DNA of 64,000 nt from the NCBI GenBank assembly GCA_946902985.2, contig OX336388.2, forward strand, positions 1,507,056,545 through 1,507,120,544, read 5' to 3'. Source of the stretch: Meconema thalassinum (Eukaryota > Arthropoda > Insecta > Orthoptera > Tettigoniidae). A model generated the notes under the pieces. It was not told the DNA's origin. It ran no database searches and was given only the letters and a program-made list of their open reading frames with translations. This document shows positions 11,117 to 22,661 of this stretch, in pieces; position 1 is the stretch's first letter, and each line of letters begins with the position of its first letter. The position numbers and the translations under genes are program-made.

Positions 11117-12605
11117 AACAGACCACAAAGCACTAACGTTTTTGTTCAAGACATCTATGGCTAGCGAGCGTGTGACACGTTGGTCCATCTACATACAACA
11201 ATTTAACATCGAGATTGAACATTGCCCAGGAAAAATGAATGTAATTCCGGATGTATTAAGCAGGAACCCCGAGCCTGATACCGAAGAAACAGCGATTGTA
11301 CAGCATATTGAATTAACAGCAAAGGACCATGCATTCTTGGAGGAATTACGGGAGATAAGACGAGAGAAGGAAGCAGAACTGTGGATGTACCAAATGATCC
11401 AGTACTTTAAGAAGGAATTACCAGCAAGAACCCCGGACTACAGAGAAGCAAAAGCCAGAGAAGAAAGATATGTCTACCTTAACAATTTACTGCATAAATG
11501 GATAGATGAAGAACACACCAAATTACGTATCACGGTACCTGCATCGTTACAAAGAGGACTTACTTGGCACATACATGTAAGCTTCGGTCACGTGGGATTA
11601 GACAAGGCACAGGCGACCATTGGAGAAACGTTTACATGGCCGCGAATGAGGACTACCATTTGTGACGTAATAAAGACTTGCGATCCTTGTCAGAGGACAA
11701 AGCCGAATAATTACTTAATGAGGCAGTATCCTAGACCATTGCTACCTCAGAAACCCTGCGAGCTAGTGGCCCTGGACTGTTTCGGCCCAATCCCGAAAGG
11801 TAGACGAGGTTGCCGTCACTTGCTAGTGTGCATTGGTGTGTTTTCTAAGTTTGTCGTATTATGCCCCATTCAGAAAACTACATCGAAACAAGTACTCAGT
11901 CGTATTCGAAATAGAGTTATTCCAATCCTTGGAAAACCAGAATTCATATTGTCGGACCACGGAAGCTATTTTACGAGTGCCGAATTCAAGAAAGGTATGG
12001 AAGACTTGGATGTAAAACACATGTTCAGTAGCATTCGCCACCCCCAAGCAAATCCATGTGAACGCGCTATAAAATGTATTACCAAATACTTAAGGATCTT
12101 CATTCCCAATGAACATCACAAGTGGGTAGACAGGATCAAAGATGTAGAGACCTGTATGAATACAACTAGACATGAGTCAACAGGCCAGATTCCCATGGTT
12201 TTGCACATGAATGAATATCCAGTAAGATCATGGAGCAACATCATCGATTGCCCACAAGATCCCATGGTTGGTCATGAGTTGAGAATTGAGAGAACGAGAG
12301 TCCATATGAGAAACCTAGCGGATCGCAGATTACGTCGTGTCAGAAATAAAAGGTATCACAGAGAACTAGTAGTCAACGAGCTTGTATTGGTACGGAAGCC
12401 TGCGACAACTGATCCAGAGAAGAAGGTTTTTAACAAGTTCAGTCCAAAATGTATTGGCTCCTTCTGTATTGTACAAAATCTTGGTAAAAACGCATGCAGA
12501 GTAAAAGAATTGAGTACAGGTACAATGTCTGTCTACAACGTGGCGAATTTAAAGTTGTATCATACTAGCGAACCTTGGGAACGCCGAAATAATGCTGCAA
12601 ATTGA
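11064..12605 (+). pseudogene. pol: Gypsy RNase H end and integrase
   Basis: Frame 0 continuation of pol after the C-run frameshift at 11101-11105; biologically meaningful sequence begins near 11106, so the ATG at 11064 is probably not a real start. RTDHKAL completes RNase H. The integrase has an HHCC zinc-binding region (HIHVSFGH ... CDPCQRTKP, about 11569-11702) and a catalytic D,D,E core: Asp in VALDCFGP (about 11775), Asp in LSDHGSYF (about 11955), Glu in NPCERAI (12060-12062). The C-terminal ~120 residues are basic and resemble the GPY/F-type module (NKFSPKCIGSFCI). TGA-free to the TGA at 12603-12605. No chromodomain is obvious. The rest of the internal region to the polypurine tract has no ORF. 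Confidence 0.9.
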
Positions 12606-12990
12606 GTATATGGACGTCCTTTTTGCACATCCAACTACACGTGGGTCAGTGAGTACGTCAGTAGAACGAGGAAGTAGAGAACAATCTGCTGTGGTCAGAC
12701 ACTTATGAGCTCTGACGATGACAACACAGCGGGAGAGCGAGCGAATGAGATAAGGGCACTGGAAAGGGGAGATACGAGCCTTAGGCGATCAGTCAAGCAG
12801 GCTGGTTTGCGGAATGTCTGAATGAATGAGGAAACGGGTTGTAAACACGAGCAAGTGTTGTGACTCCAACGACAGTGGCGGCTAGACTAGACTGATGAGA
12901 GGGAGATTTTTCTAGGATTGGCAGAAATGGATTACAGATGTTTTGTATTTGTAAAAAAATCGACTATTTGTTATGTTCGATTCTTTCCAT
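12606..12990 (+). other. Gypsy 3' untranslated region
   Basis: Sequence between integrase stop and polypurine tract. No ORF above 60 codons and no envelope-like signal, transmembrane or fusion segment seen. Confidence 0.6.
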
Positions 12991-13002
12991 GCAGGGGGGG
13001 TG
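12991..13002 (+). promoter_or_regulatory. polypurine tract of the Gypsy element
   Basis: GCAGGGGGGGTG directly abuts the 3' LTR start at 13003. A purine-rich run at this place primes plus-strand DNA synthesis in LTR elements. Confidence 0.7.
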
Positions 13003-15770
13003 TGAACCCATTATCCTCAGGCTATATAAAGGATTCTAATATTTATTCATGATCTTTTGATACATTTCTACAGACAACAGATATGAGAGCCAGACGGTGT
13101 TGGGATATATTGAGAAATCAGTGGCCGAGAGGACACAATGGTTTAAGCTCCTGTGGTATTTTAGGAGGATGCGTATATATTCTTGAGACATAGAACAGGT
13201 GCAACTTTTAGCGCGAATGTTGGCTTGGGGACGCACACTATGGCTTGTTGCTATGAAGATTGGCGCCAAGGAAGAAATCGAATGCTACAAGGTAATTGGT
13301 CTATCATCATGTGAACCACTCCCTACGGCAGAAATGTTTGTAAAAACGCGCAAAGACATACACGAGTCTAGGCCAATAGTATCAAGACGCCTTGTCTTAG
13401 CGGGAACTCGGCTTGGGAACGCGCACGGGTAGATTAACGCGGGAGTTATCTACAGATTAATTCCACGATCGATTCAAGCAGGCTACAGCAAAATCGTAAC
13501 CTCCACACTGCTACGAACTCAATGATACCGATCGCATGCTAGTCTGATAGTTATTATGGAATATTTTTTAAATAGATCCCCTTCCACACCTACCCTAATC
13601 TGTGTCATTTATAAGGATCCAAGATGCATCGAGGAGGACCATTTATTTTGTACGTCTGAGGTCGTAACGACGACCACTAATTTTTGTTCGTCTGAGGACG
13701 GAACTCATTACTTATTTATTATAGTATAACTTCAGTGATTTATTTGTAGTCCCAGTACTACCAGATAGGACCAGTTCATCGAAGTAATTCACCAAATAGA
13801 CTGTCAAGGATTATAGTACTTGATAGGTGAATATAGTAGGAATTATATCGTGTGTGTATCTGACAAAACTTAATTTAATTCAGCACGTGATGACGTCCAA
13901 GAACGAGGATGGATCTGGGAACCAGCAGGACATTTGCCTGAAGATGTCAATGACCAGATAAACATCTTAAAGGAGATGGCTGCAGACGTAATTCCTGGCG
14001 CTGCTTTAAAGGATTGAGTACCAAATAAATTTTATTTATTTATTAAGTCAGCTACGGTGTTATGGGATATTTTTGTAAATATTTGTTTGCTTGCTTGGTA
14101 ATGTAGATTTTTTAGTTTTTGTTTTACTGACACATCAAATATGGGACTAGCCGAGCGTTGCGTAATTTTTATATTTTGTGATTGTATTTGGTTTAACTGT
14201 ACGGGGCGAGACGCGTAGCCGATGCCCGATCTCGCCTGCGTAAATCGCGGTCAAGCATTATTATTCGGAGATTTGCCTTACAACAAAAATGGAACTGAAT
14301 TAATTTTGAGATTAAAAAAATAGAATTTGGAGGGTAAAAGATTATTTGTGAGTAGAATCTTATGACGGATCAGGATTGTTTTCGATAGTTGCTTTCCAGC
14401 AGATTTGAACGGGATGGCACTTTGCACCCGAGTTTCTGTTGTGTGTTTTTGTTAATGTGTCAATGGACGCAGTAGTATTGTTGATCTGTTTGAGCCGACC
14501 CAGAGAGTGAGTGTGTATGAGATTTTGTCCAAGCTATGGGTGCGTATGTGATTTTATGATGTGCTAGCGAGAATATATCATGGTGATTATTCTGACTTGC
14601 TCCATGTCAACCCAGTTCATGACCTCGCGGGGCTGAACTCGTGGTATATATTTGTTTCTCGCCATCCAGGGGATGCGTGAGATATGTTGATGTTTCCAGA
14701 TGGAACTACACTTAGCTTGCCAGACAGAGAGAGGTATTTGTAGGACAGCGTGACTCATACAAGAAGGGGGAGCTCAATGAGATAACGTGTCTAGTCATTA
14801 GTAACAGATCTGCTTTCTTATACTGCAATTTATGATGTTGTTTTAAATTCACAAAATCTGATCGGTTATAATGAGTATTGCTTGATAAATTGGGAGCTGT
14901 CCATACTGTAAGGTAGCCACCGAAATTCGTGTTTGTCTGGCGTTTCATATAAATGTAAACGTTGTTTTTTTCAGCCGTTAGGCACGTATTTTGTTGTTGT
15001 TGGTTCAATATTTTTGGTGTGTTTATTTTGATGCGTTCTTGACCCGTGTCAAGTTAGGGTGCGCGGAGCTATGTCCCCAAGTTGATGAGAGCGGTTTTTG
15101 GCCTATTTCTGGCATGCTCTTTTTATTCCGTGTGCTCCTGCACCAGTAAGAATCTCAGGGAGATTCTTCATTTTGTTTAGATTATTAGATCTTGCATGTG
15201 TCAGTAGTAGTTGTAGTGTATTAATTAATGATGGGTCCCACAGCCGTAGTGTGATTTAAAAGATGCACTCCGTAAGCAACATGTCTGTTTCAGTTGTAAA
15301 CGGATCCGCATCAGTACTCAGTTTCTTATTAACGAACAGGACACCACACATTATATAACTTCTTGACCAGAGAAAAATGGACTTGTATCCATATGTTGTG
15401 ACGAGTGGGTTCTTACCGCTCAAATGCTTATGTTATGATTTTATCATTTATGTGAAGCTGCTTTCACATTGTCCTGTTGTGACGAGCGAGTTCCTGCCGC
15501 TCAGTGTTATTATTATTATTATTTATTAAGGGGGTAAAAGTCAGGGAGGATTTGTTTTTTTATTATATTATTATTATGCACGTATTTTCAGTCATTAAAT
15601 TTATTTTATTCTACTTGTTATTCATTTTATTTCTAGTATAGCCTCTGTCATGAACCTTTCTATTCATTAGAGCATGTTGTTTTAAGCGAACTTTGCTGTG
15701 TAACGCAGTCAGGACTGAACACGACCCCGTAGACGACTCTCGACAAAACCATGCTTTATTGAAGGGTGCA
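13003..15770 (+). repeat. 3' LTR of the Gypsy element
   Basis: Near-identical copy of 3387-6153 (close to 40 substitutions or small indels by eye, including length differences in A, T and TTA runs). Followed by the ATAC target duplication at 15771-15774. Confidence 0.95.
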
Positions 15771-16009
15771 ATACGCAACTTTAAATTGCACCATGTTGTG
15801 GCTACAATTATTGTAAAAACATGAGATTATAAAATGTATTCAATTATATATTTACTTTTTTTAACCTCTGTCTATCTATAAATATTACTCAATATCATAA
15901 ATCGGTGTTCATTACATGATTTTTTTTTCAATCGTTCCTCCATCCAATTATCTAAATTGCAGGTCAAAAGTGTGAATAATCGTTTGTACCTGCGCCTTCA
16001 GGGATTTTA
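15771..16009. other. flank right of the Gypsy element
   Basis: AT-rich sequence starting with the right ATAC duplication. Nothing else recognised. Confidence 0.5.
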
Positions 16010-16205
16010 TAAACTGACGTGAGGGCTGGAACGGGGTGCACTCTACCTCGTGAGGACAATTGAGTAGGTGTCTGACAGTGAGGCACGGACACGGAGACCA
16101 ATATTAATGGCCGAGGGTACCCGATGCGCTGACAACATGTCTCCCTATGCAGGCCAAATGGCTGAGCAGCAGTCGCTTGGTAGCCTATAGTGCCAGGGGT
16201 TATAA
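16010..16205 (+). repeat. SINE fragment (same family as 50875-51140)
   Basis: Shares with 50935-51135 the ordered blocks GAGGGCTGGAA.GGG.TGCACTC, CTCGTGAGGA, TGTCTGACAGTGAGGCA, GGCCAAATGGCTG and TTGGTAG..CTA. The other copy has a tRNA-like head with a B-box; this one lacks the head. No coding capacity. Confidence 0.6.
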
Positions 16206-16432
16206 TTGTTATTATTCACAATCATGCTAGTGCTTTGTGAATGTTACATGTAGCACATTCAAACATTATATAAACGTTTATTTCAGCTCAAGCAGTGTTT
16301 TATAACAATAAACAAATATGTATTTATTTATATACCGTATATTCAAAGTATATACTATATGCCAAACAATACCTAAATATATCTATTATAAATTGTACAT
16401 GCTACCTGACATAGAGGTCTTCTTCAGCTCAA

Positions 16433-17160
16433 TCTCTACTTAACTTAAAACAAAGTCCCCGATTATTGGATGTTACGGGTAAACTCGAGAACCACTGGAA
16501 GGATGTTGATGCGGTTTTCACCATTCTGTAAAGGATATCTCGAGGATGATTTATGTAGAAAATAATTAATTTATGATCAAAGGAAGCCGAGCAGTAACGA
16601 TTTCAGTGGAAAAGTCGAAAAAAAAACTGGCGTCCGAGAGCTTTGAAAGCTTACGCTGGGCAAACCGATAAAAATATCTAAATACTATGAGTGTAAGAAT
16701 TGTTCAGCATCAAAAGTTCTACAAAAAAGTCCAGGAGAGCATATGTCTATCTTCAATACATCGCCCACTATAAGTGTTTTTACGTTTTATTTTCATCCAA
16801 CCATGTCCATTCAACTACTGAGGCGACAGCTTACGAGATAGCTAAGGGCGAGTCTATCATCCCTGTTACAGCCTAGCTAGTGGGCGAACCTATTGCCCCA
16901 GATACAGACAGCAGCAAACCGTTGAGTCGTGTTGACCTAAGACTTCTGAGAAGGGCGGTTGTGTTTAGTGTTTCCCAGGAAGAGCAACTCGGGTTTTCTT
17001 CATTTCGCCTGTGAACCACAGTCAAGTTAAGATTGGACGGAAGGGGTATTTGAGTTTCATTCACCTCGCCATTCCCTGGAAGTGCAACTCTCATTTCACC
17101 TGTGAACTTCTCGTTCCGCAAAATTCACAGTCAATTTAAGATTGGACGGGCGGGGGATTA
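16433..17160 (+). mobile_element. non-autonomous Helitron copy 1, 3'-truncated
   Basis: Starts A|TCTCTACTT..TTAAAACAAAGTCCCCGA, the TC-type 5' end of a Helitron, and matches the full copy at 18531-19427 through CTGTAAAGGATATCTCGAG, GCGTCCGAG and the TTAAGATTGGACGG block. It lacks the hairpin-CTAG 3' end. No ORF of interest; the 82-codon minus ORF 16873-17121 is repeated at 18271-18459 as part of the repeat. Confidence 0.6.
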
Positions 17161-17172
17161 TATTATATTAAA

Positions 17173-17752
17173 CAAGCAACCCGCCCCGGCTTCGCCCGGG
17201 AACAGTTATGAATGCATTACGTGATAGCGCCTTTATTTTCGATGTCAATGAACTACGACCTATATCCGTTTTACATCTCGGCATGATGGGTTGAAATCAC
17301 TGACTTGACTATTAATTATCTTGTCATGTGCAACGAATTCTTGTCAGACGTAATTTAAGCAGGTAAGGTGCATGAAACTGAAATCCCCCTTCCGTCCAAT
17401 CTAAAAACACTTATAATAGGCGATGTATTGAAGGTAAAGATATGCCCTCCCGGAATTATTTGTAGAACTTTTTATGCTGATCAATTCTTATACTCATAGC
17501 ATATTGATATGTTTAACGGTTTGCCCAGCATAAGCTTAAAAAGCGCACAGACGCCAGTTTTTTCTTTCGACTTTTTCACTAAAATCGTTACTGATTAGCT
17601 TCCTTTGATCATAAATAAATAATTTTCTACAAACACCTTTCTGGAGATATCCTTCACAGAATGGTGAAAACCACATCAAAATCCATCCAGTGGTTCTCCA
17701 AATTACCCATGACATCCAAGAATTGGGGAATTTGTTTTATACTAAATAGAGA
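17173..17752 (-). mobile_element. non-autonomous Helitron copy 2, inverted
   Basis: Reverse orientation. Its 3' end on the minus strand is the GC-rich hairpin CCCGGGCGAAGCCGGGGCGG followed by GTTGCTTG (CTAG altered to CTTG); its 5' end is TCTCTATTTAGTATAAAACAA. It is internally shorter than the copy at 18531-19427. Short stem CCCGG/CCGGG about 10 nt from the end is the Helitron 3' pattern. Confidence 0.6.
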
Positions 17753-17772
17753 TTATACGCCAATCAGTATAA

Positions 17773-18500
17773 TCTCTACTTCGTATAAAACAAAGTCCCC
17801 GATTCTCGGATATTACGGGTAAACTCGGGAACCACTGGATGGATTATGATGTGGTTTTCACGATTCTGTAAAGGATATCTCGAGGGTGACTTTTGTAGAA
17901 AATAATGTATTTATGATCAAAGGAAGCCAAGCAGTAACGATTCAGTGGAAAAGTCGAAAAAATAACTGGCATCTGAGCGCTTTGTAAGCTTACGATGGGC
18001 AAAGCTTAAAAATATCTGAATACTAAGAGTGTAAGAACTGTTCAGGATGGAAAGTTCTACAAAAAAGTCCAGGAGAGCATATGTCTATCTTCAATACATC
18101 GCCCACTATAAGTGTGTTTACGTTTTAATTTTTTCCAACCATGTCCATTCAACTACCGAGGCGCCAGTTTACGGGCTATCTGAGGGCGAGTCTATCATCC
18201 CTGTTACAGCCTAGCTAGCGGGCGAACCTATTGCCCAAGATACAGCCAGCAGCAAACCGTTGAGTCGTGTTTACTTAAGATTTCTGAGAAGGGTGGTTGT
18301 GTTTGGAGTTTCCCTGGAAGTGCAACTCGAGTTTTCTTCATTTCGCCTGTGAAGCACAGTCAAGTTAAGATTGGACGGAAGGGGGATTTCAGTTTCATTC
18401 ACCTCGCCATTCCCTGGAAGTTCAAATCTCATTTCACCTTTGAACGTTTCGTTCCGCAAAATTCAGAGTCAATTTAAGATTGGATGGAAGGGGGATTATA
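17773..18500 (+). mobile_element. non-autonomous Helitron copy 3, 3'-truncated
   Basis: Begins A|TCTCTACTTCGTATAAAAC and is closely similar along its length to 16433-17160, ending at the same GGGGGATTATATTA block without the CTAG terminus. It lies head-to-head with copy 2, separated by 20 bp (17753-17772) that is itself an inverted version of the 20 bp preceding copy 4. Confidence 0.6.
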
Positions 18501-18530
18501 TTATTATAAATTATACTGATTGGCCTATAA

Positions 18531-19427
18531 TCTCTAGGCTGCTTAGTATAAAACAAAGTCCCCGATTCTTGGATGTCACGGGTAATCTCGAGAACTACTG
18601 AATGGATTTTGATGCGGTTTTCACCATTCTGTAAAGAATATATCGAGAAAGGTTTCTGTAGAAAATAATTTATTCATGACCAAAGGAAGTCAAGCACTAA
18701 CGATTTCAGTGAAAAGGTCGAAAAACGTACTGGCGTCCGTGCGATTTTAAGCTTACGCTATGAAAACCGATAAAATAATGAGTGTAAGAATTGTTCAGCA
18801 TGAAAAGTGCTACAAAGATTCCTGGGAGAGCATATTTCTATCTTCAATACATCGCCTACTATACGTATTTTTGTCTTTCCATTTCTTTCAACAATCTCCA
18901 TTCAGTTACTGAGGTGACAGTTTACGAGCTAGCTAGGGGCGAGTCTATCACCCCAGTTACAGCTTAGCTAGCGAACGAGCTTATTGCCCCAGATACAGCC
19001 AGCAGCAAACTGTCGAGTCGTGTTGAGTTAAAAACTTTAGAGAAGAGTGGTTGTGTTTGGAGTTTCTCTGGAAATGCAACTCGGCTTTTCTTCATTTCGC
19101 AAAATTCACAGTCAAGTTAACATTGGATGGAGGGGTAATTTGTGTTTCATGCACCTCGCCATTTTTAAATTACGTCTGACAGGAATTTGTTGCACATGCA
19201 TCTCCTTGATAATATAATTAATAGTCCAGTAAGTGATTTTAACCCATCATGGCGAGACGTAAAACTCTCCATGATAATACAATTAATAATCCAGTCAGTA
19301 ATTTTAACCCATCATGCCGAGACGTAAAACGGATATTGGTCGTTGTTCATTGGCATTGGAATGAAAGTGCGCTTATCACGTAATGCATTTATAACTGTTC
19401 CTGGGCGATGCTGGGTCGGGTTGCTAG
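18531..19427 (+). mobile_element. non-autonomous Helitron copy 4, both ends present
   Basis: About 897 bp from A|TCTCTAGGCTGCTTAGTAT to GGTCGGGTTGCTAG|T. Helitrons have 5'-TC, 3'-CTRR, a hairpin near the 3' end and insert between A and T without target duplication; all are visible, although the hairpin (CCTGGGCGATGCTGGG) is decayed. An internal ~70-bp duplication (about 19196-19330, ATAATA.AATTAATA.TCCAGT and CCATCATG.CGAGACGTAAAA twice) is copy-specific. No coding sequence. Confidence 0.65.
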
Positions 19428-19486
19428 TTAAGAACAAAATAAAGTACTACAGATGTACTTCATCCCAATGTTTGTTTGATATGAAA

Positions 19487-20999
19487 CAAGTAGTTCCGTG
19501 AAGAACTATACAGCCTATTTTCATATATCCTGCTCATGTTAATTGTCTCTATCAACATACAAAATTTCAGTTTAATTGCTGTAACAGATTCGTAGATAAT
19601 GAGAACCGTCTAAATATTTCATATGGTCGCCAGGATGGATTTTTATTGTTGTACTATTACATTAAGATTATTGTGTACGTGTGGTATTCAAACTTCAATC
19701 GCATGATTAGAACACAAGAAGTAAAAACGAGATTTTAAAAGTACGCACACCAGCCATCTTGTGATTATGCAAAGAATTGAAATAAATTACATGCCAGTGG
19801 ATCAACATTTGTATAAGCATTTATCGTGCAACGTTTCACGTCACTCGGATAGTTAATTCGCGAGAAACGTCTATTTAAATATTTATACTTCGCGTCGCCG
19901 CCATGTTGGATTTGTGCTCACCAGGTTACTGAAAGTCCTATAGGTGAACATATGTTCATAGTCTCTATGAACATAAAAAAAAACAGTTTGGTTGCTGTAA
20001 AAGATTCATAGATATTGAGAATCGTCTAAATATTTCGGAAGCTCGCCATTTAGGATTGATATATGTATAGGCCATAGAGTTATGTACCATTCAAGGACAA
20101 TTATTGCCTAGCTTCATTATTCAAACTTTCACTTCGATCGCATGATTACGACACAAGAATAAAAACTTAATTTTAAAATTTCGCACAGCCGCCATCTTGA
20201 GGTTATGTAAACAATTGAATTAAATTAGATGGAAGTGCATTACAATCTGCAAAATCATTTACTGTACCACATTTCACTGCGCTCAGAGAGTTAAATCATG
20301 AGAAAAGTCTATTAAAATATTTCAAATTCACTTGGTCGCCATGTTAGTTTTGTACTTTACAGGTTTATGAAATATACATAAACTGGTATCACTACCCTTT
20401 ATCACCGTACAAAATTGCATGATGATATCTGTAATAGTTTCGGAGATATAGAATGACAGTGAAATATTTCGCACAGCCGCCATTTTGAGGTTATGTAAAC
20501 AATTGAACTAAATTAGACTCCAGTGCATTACAATGTGTATAAACATTTGCTGTACCAAGTTTCATTACGTTTGGATAGTTAAATCGCGAGAAATGTCTAT
20601 TTAAAAGTCTCAATTTCGCTTGACCGCCATGTTGGTTTCGTAGTCACCAGGTTTCTGAAAGTCTCATAGGTGAACTTCTAGTAGTGCCCTTTATCACCGT
20701 ACACAATTTCAGGGCGATATCGGTAATAGTTTCGGAGATATTGAATGCTAGTGAAATATTTCGCACAGCCGCCATGTTGGATTGGTGAGACGTAACAAAA
20801 TTTGAAGGGCACGGTCGAGGTCGCCGGGAATAGTGCTATGAACTTACCGAGTTTCATTGAAATCGCTCCAGCCGTTTAGATTTTATTAGGGGGGACACAC
20901 ACACACACACCTCACACACACACACACACACACACGCTCACACACACGGACGAAAGGTGATCTCATAAGCCTATTTTTTCAAAATTGAAAATAGGCTAA
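19487..20999 (+). mobile_element. ~146-bp-repeat element, subfamily 1, copy a
   Basis: Left terminus CAAGTAGTTCCGTGAAGAACT (short AGTTC/GAACT stem) followed by ACAGCCTATTTTC; right terminus GATCTCATAAGCC then a hairpin whose arms are AGCCTATTTTTTCAA and TTGAAAATAGGCT. Between them are tandem ~146-bp units; GCCGCCAT(G/C/T)TTG-type motifs start near 19896, 20041, 20188, 20335, 20476, 20622 and 20768 (mean step 145 bp). A (CA)n tract lies at about 20897-20948. No ORF. Element class unknown. Confidence 0.7.
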
Positions 21000-21595
21000 A
21001 AAAAGCTGATAAATTGTAATTAAAGGAAATAAATAAGATATTAAAAATGGATATCCTTACAATGTAATATTAAATGTAAATAAAATAAAATATAATATTG
21101 GGCTTCACATGAAATTTCTCAAAATACAGATAGAAAACAAGAAATGTTTTAATGATAAGTGTCAATAAAATATTGGGCTTTATATTGAAAATTCAAAAAT
21201 TCACAGAGAAAATGAAATAACTAAGAAAATACAAGTTCCGAACATCAACCAATATTTTAACTGTGTTACCTGCACTGAGTAAAACGAAATCTTCTTCCGA
21301 AATATGGTGTGTGAATTTTGTTTTCAGGTGCCAACCAGTTAGTGCGTCGTTTGAATTGTCAACCTAATTGACCTTAGAGTCAGGCCGAAACAAGTACAAT
21401 ATATAATAGATATATTTGTGTAAGTATTGTTTGGTGAATATTTTAAAATTTGAATTCATCTATCAGTGCGGATATCAATAAACATTGTGCTTTCAATGGC
21501 AAATGTATTTGATTATATCTATTCATTCATTGATGTAGTTCTTTATTTATTTAAATTCTGTATTTAAAATGTTTGTTTGTTTCTTTATTTATTAA
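21000..21595. other. AT-rich spacer between two ~146-bp-repeat elements
   Basis: About 600 bp, strongly AT-rich, with two partial direct repeats of AATATTGGGCTT (about 21097 and 21170). No gene seen. Confidence 0.5.
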
Positions 21596-22661
21596 TTAGC
21601 TTATTTTCATTTTATGAAAAAAAAATAGGCTTATGAGATCACCTTTTGTCCGTGTGTGTGTGTGTGTGTGTGTGCATATGTGTGTGTGTGTGTTCCCGTA
21701 ATAACATCTGAACGGCTCGAGCGATCTTAATGAAACTCAGTGTAGTCATAGAACTATTTCAGCCGAACCCCGCCCATGCCCATCAAATATCATTACATCT
21801 TACGAATCCAACATGGCAGCTGTGCGAAATATTTCACCAGCATTCTATATCTTCGAAACTATCACCGATATCACCCTGAAATTTTGTACAGTGATAAAGG
21901 TCACTACTAGAAGTTCACCTATGAGACTTTCAAAATTCTGGTAACTACAAAACCAATATGGTGGACAAGCGAATTTGAGACATTTAAATAGACTTTTCTG
22001 TTGATTTAACCATCCAAACATAATGAAACTTGGTACAGGAAATATTTATACACATTGAAATGCACTGGCATTTAATTCAGTTCAATTGTTTACATAACCT
22101 CAAAATGGCGGTTGTGCGAATTATTTCACTGGCATTCTATATCTCCGAAACTATTACTGATATCAACCTGAAATTTTGTATGACGATAAAAGGCACTGCT
22201 ACAGGTTTATCTATGTAACTTTCAAAAACCTGTAAAGTACAAAACGGACATGGCGGCAAAGCGAATTTGAAAAATTTTAATAGACTTTTCTCGCGATTTA
22301 ACTATCTGAGCGCAGTGAAATCTGGTGCAGTAAATGACTATACATAGCGTAATGCACTGGCATCTAATTAAGTTCAATTGTTTTTATAACCACAAGATGG
22401 AAGCTGTGCAAAATTATCTCGTTTTTAATTCTTGTGTCCTAATCGTGCGATTGAAGTTTGATTATCACACGTAAACAATAATCTTCATGTAATAGTGCAT
22501 ATATAAATCCAACATGGCGACCATCTGAAATATTTAGACGGTTCTCAATATGTACGAATCGATTACAACAATCAAACTGAAATTGTGTATGTTGATAGGA
22601 GCAATTAACATGAGTAGGATATATGAAAATAGGCTGTATAATTCTTCACGTAACTACTTGT
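21596..22661 (-). mobile_element. ~146-bp-repeat element, subfamily 1, copy b
   Basis: Inverted relative to 19487-20999: the hairpin end comes first (TTAGCTTATTTTC ... AAAATAGGCTTATGAG, 21596-21640), then a (TG)n tract (about 21652-21695), then motif-bearing repeats at about 21810, 21955, 22102, 22247, 22394 and 22511 (steps 145, 147, 145, 147, 117), and the stem end ATAATTCTTCACGTAACTAC with CTTGTT. Shorter than the other copies by about three repeat units. Confidence 0.7.

Larger units (their letters stand above)
3387..15770 (+). mobile_element. Gypsy-type LTR retrotransposon, complete but coding-degenerate
   Basis: A full LTR retrotransposon of about 12.4 kb. Its LTRs are long (2767 and 2768 bp), begin TGAACCC and end GGGTGCA. 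The 4-bp ATAC at 3383-3386 and 15771-15774 is a target-site duplication, which fixes both ends. Inside are, in order, a leader, gag, protease, reverse transcriptase/RNase H, integrase and a polypurine tract. The order PR-RT-RH-IN places it in Ty3/Gypsy. I see no envelope ORF between the integrase end (12605) and the 3' LTR. Comparing the two LTRs by eye I count close to 40 differences (about 98.6% identity), so insertion is not brand new. gag-pol carries four in-frame stops and one frameshift, so this copy should not be autonomous. Ulysses of Drosophila virilis is a known Gypsy element with comparably long LTRs; I do not assign this one to that clade. Confidence 0.95.

Noticed and set aside
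12606..12990. Possible envelope gene of the first Gypsy element
   Set aside because: No ORF or membrane/signal segment in this ~400-bp stretch.
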